Source of the DNA: Marinobacter antarcticus
GTDB taxonomy: Bacteria; Pseudomonadota; Gammaproteobacteria; Pseudomonadales; Oleiphilaceae
Length of the DNA stretch: 64,000 nt
Direction: 5' to 3'
Assembly: GCF_900142385.1 (NCBI RefSeq)
Contig: NZ_FRAQ01000001.1
Span: 2,356,001-2,420,000 of the forward strand
Of this stretch, positions 63,447 to 64,000 are shown piece by piece. Below the pieces are notes generated by a model. That model was not told the DNA's origin. It did no database searches and was given only the letters and a program-made list of their open reading frames with translations. The number at the start of each line of letters is the position of its first letter. Positions within the stretch are counted from its first letter, which is position 1. The position numbers and the translations under genes were made by a program.

Positions 63447-64000
63447 TTAACTCCTGAGCTGAACTACACGGTCGGTGCCCGGAAGAGCATCCGGCCCGTG
63501 TGCCAGACTAATCACCGTTCTGCCTTCCAGCCAGGCATCAATTTGTCGGGTGATCTTTTCTCTCGTTGCCGTATCAACCCCGGTAAACGGCTCATCCAGT
63601 ATCAGCAGCGGGGCAGGGCTCAGAAGCACCCGGGCAAGGGCAACACGTCGTGCCTCGCCGCCGGAAAGCCGACTGCCCGAACTTCCCAGCCATGTATCCA
63701 ACTGATCCGGTTCTGAAATGAACCGTTCAGCCAGATCAACCATCTCCAGAATACGCCAGAGTTCTGCTTCACTTGCATGGGGCGACCCCAGCAGCAGGTT
63801 TGCCCGCAAAGTATCTTCAAACAACACCGTTTTCTGAGTGAGATAGGCACATGGAAGGCTTGCACAAGCTCCGTTTGAAGGAATCAGAAGCCCCGAGAAA
63901 GCATCCGCAAGCGACGACTTTCCGCTCCCGGAATGCCCGAGAATGCCCACTCGTTCGCCGGTTTTTACATTCAGGTCAAAGTGCGTAATAAGCGGCGCGT
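63447..64000 (-). CDS. cydC: CydC-like ABC transporter ATPase, C-terminal part
   Basis: Gene runs off the right edge; only the nucleotide-binding domain is visible. Walker [10 protein letters not shown], signature [16 protein letters not shown], Walker [13 protein letters not shown]- and H-loop (VISLAHGPD). The layout and the tail fit CydC, half of the CydDC exporter of cysteine/glutathione needed for cytochrome bd and periplasmic redox balance. An internal start at 63950 is not the true one, since coding continues upstream (…[17 protein letters not shown]). Confidence 0.78.
   Translation of the reverse strand, partial: APLITHFDLNVKTGERVGILGHSGSGKSSLADAFSGLLIPSNGACASLPCAYLTQKTVLFEDTLRANLLLGSPHASEAELWRILEMVDLAERFISEPDQLDTWLGSSGSRLSGGEARRVALARVLLSPAPLLILDEPFTGVDTATREKITRQIDAWLEGRTVISLAHGPDALPGTDRVVQLRS

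Noticed and set aside
1..64000. CRISPR array or known anti-phage system
   Set aside because: No regularly spaced repeats or cas-like proteins were seen; the iterons at 28.4-28.6 kb are too short and irregular.

Overview
The window looks like chromosome of a marine gammaproteobacterium close to Marinobacter. This rests on recognisable proteins and on gene orders I recall from Pseudomonas (mltD-gloB-methyltransferase-rnhA-dnaQ-fimL; cysI-DUF934-metH-nfuA; tusE-tusB-tusC-tusD-yccA-tRNA-Ser). It is inference from memory, since no search was run. Most of the window is compact housekeeping DNA.

Layout. 1-3.1 kb: end of a Yej-type peptide ABC importer operon. 3.2-10 kb: mltD, gloB, a methyltransferase, rnhA, dnaQ and a FimL-like type IV pilus regulator. 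10-15 kb: SCP2 protein, sohB, acuI, a long inverted repeat, then sulfite reductase cysI with its DUF934 partner. 15-22 kb: small membrane proteins, metH, nfuA and a DUF445 pair. 22-24.2 kb: tusEBCD and a BI-1 family protein. 24.5 kb: tRNA-Ser(UGA).

24.56-33.36 kb is an 8.8-kb integrated element bounded by a 17-bp direct repeat that copies the 3' end of tRNA-Ser. It carries a P4-type integrase, an AlpA-like regulator, a primase-polymerase/helicase-like replicase with an adjacent iteron cluster (candidate replication origin), a small and a full-length large terminase, and four unrecognised small proteins. There are no capsid, portal, tail or lysis genes. The best reading is a phage satellite that brings its own terminase pair. 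This is the most unusual part of the window.

33.6-41 kb: an HDAC-fold amidohydrolase directly beside the right attachment site, an ATP-grasp enzyme, hemH, a sulfur cluster (DUF442 protein and two YeeE/YedE half-transporters), a phasin with a PhaD-like TetR regulator, and xthA. 41-49 kb: a tightly overlapping eight-gene operon for membrane-lipid modification (desaturase, SnoaL-like, SDR, FAD amine oxidase, DUF1365, Cfa-type methyltransferase, DUF2878, exported protein), with a divergent FAD oxidoreductase. 49-55.6 kb: HD hydrolase, HsbR/HsbA partner-switching pair, gpsA, sixA, radical SAM protein, DUF1285. 55.8-64 kb: slyD, ETF-ubiquinone oxidoreductase and divergent etfBA around a PsrA-type palindrome, an RlmA-like methyltransferase, two membrane-anchored unknowns, a saccharopine-dehydrogenase-like enoyl reductase and the end of cydC.

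Fatty-acid metabolism links several parts: acuI and etfBA/ETF-QO for beta-oxidation electrons, phasin/PhaD for polyester storage, and the Cfa/desaturase operon for membrane lipids. This suits an oil- or lipid-degrading marine bacterium.
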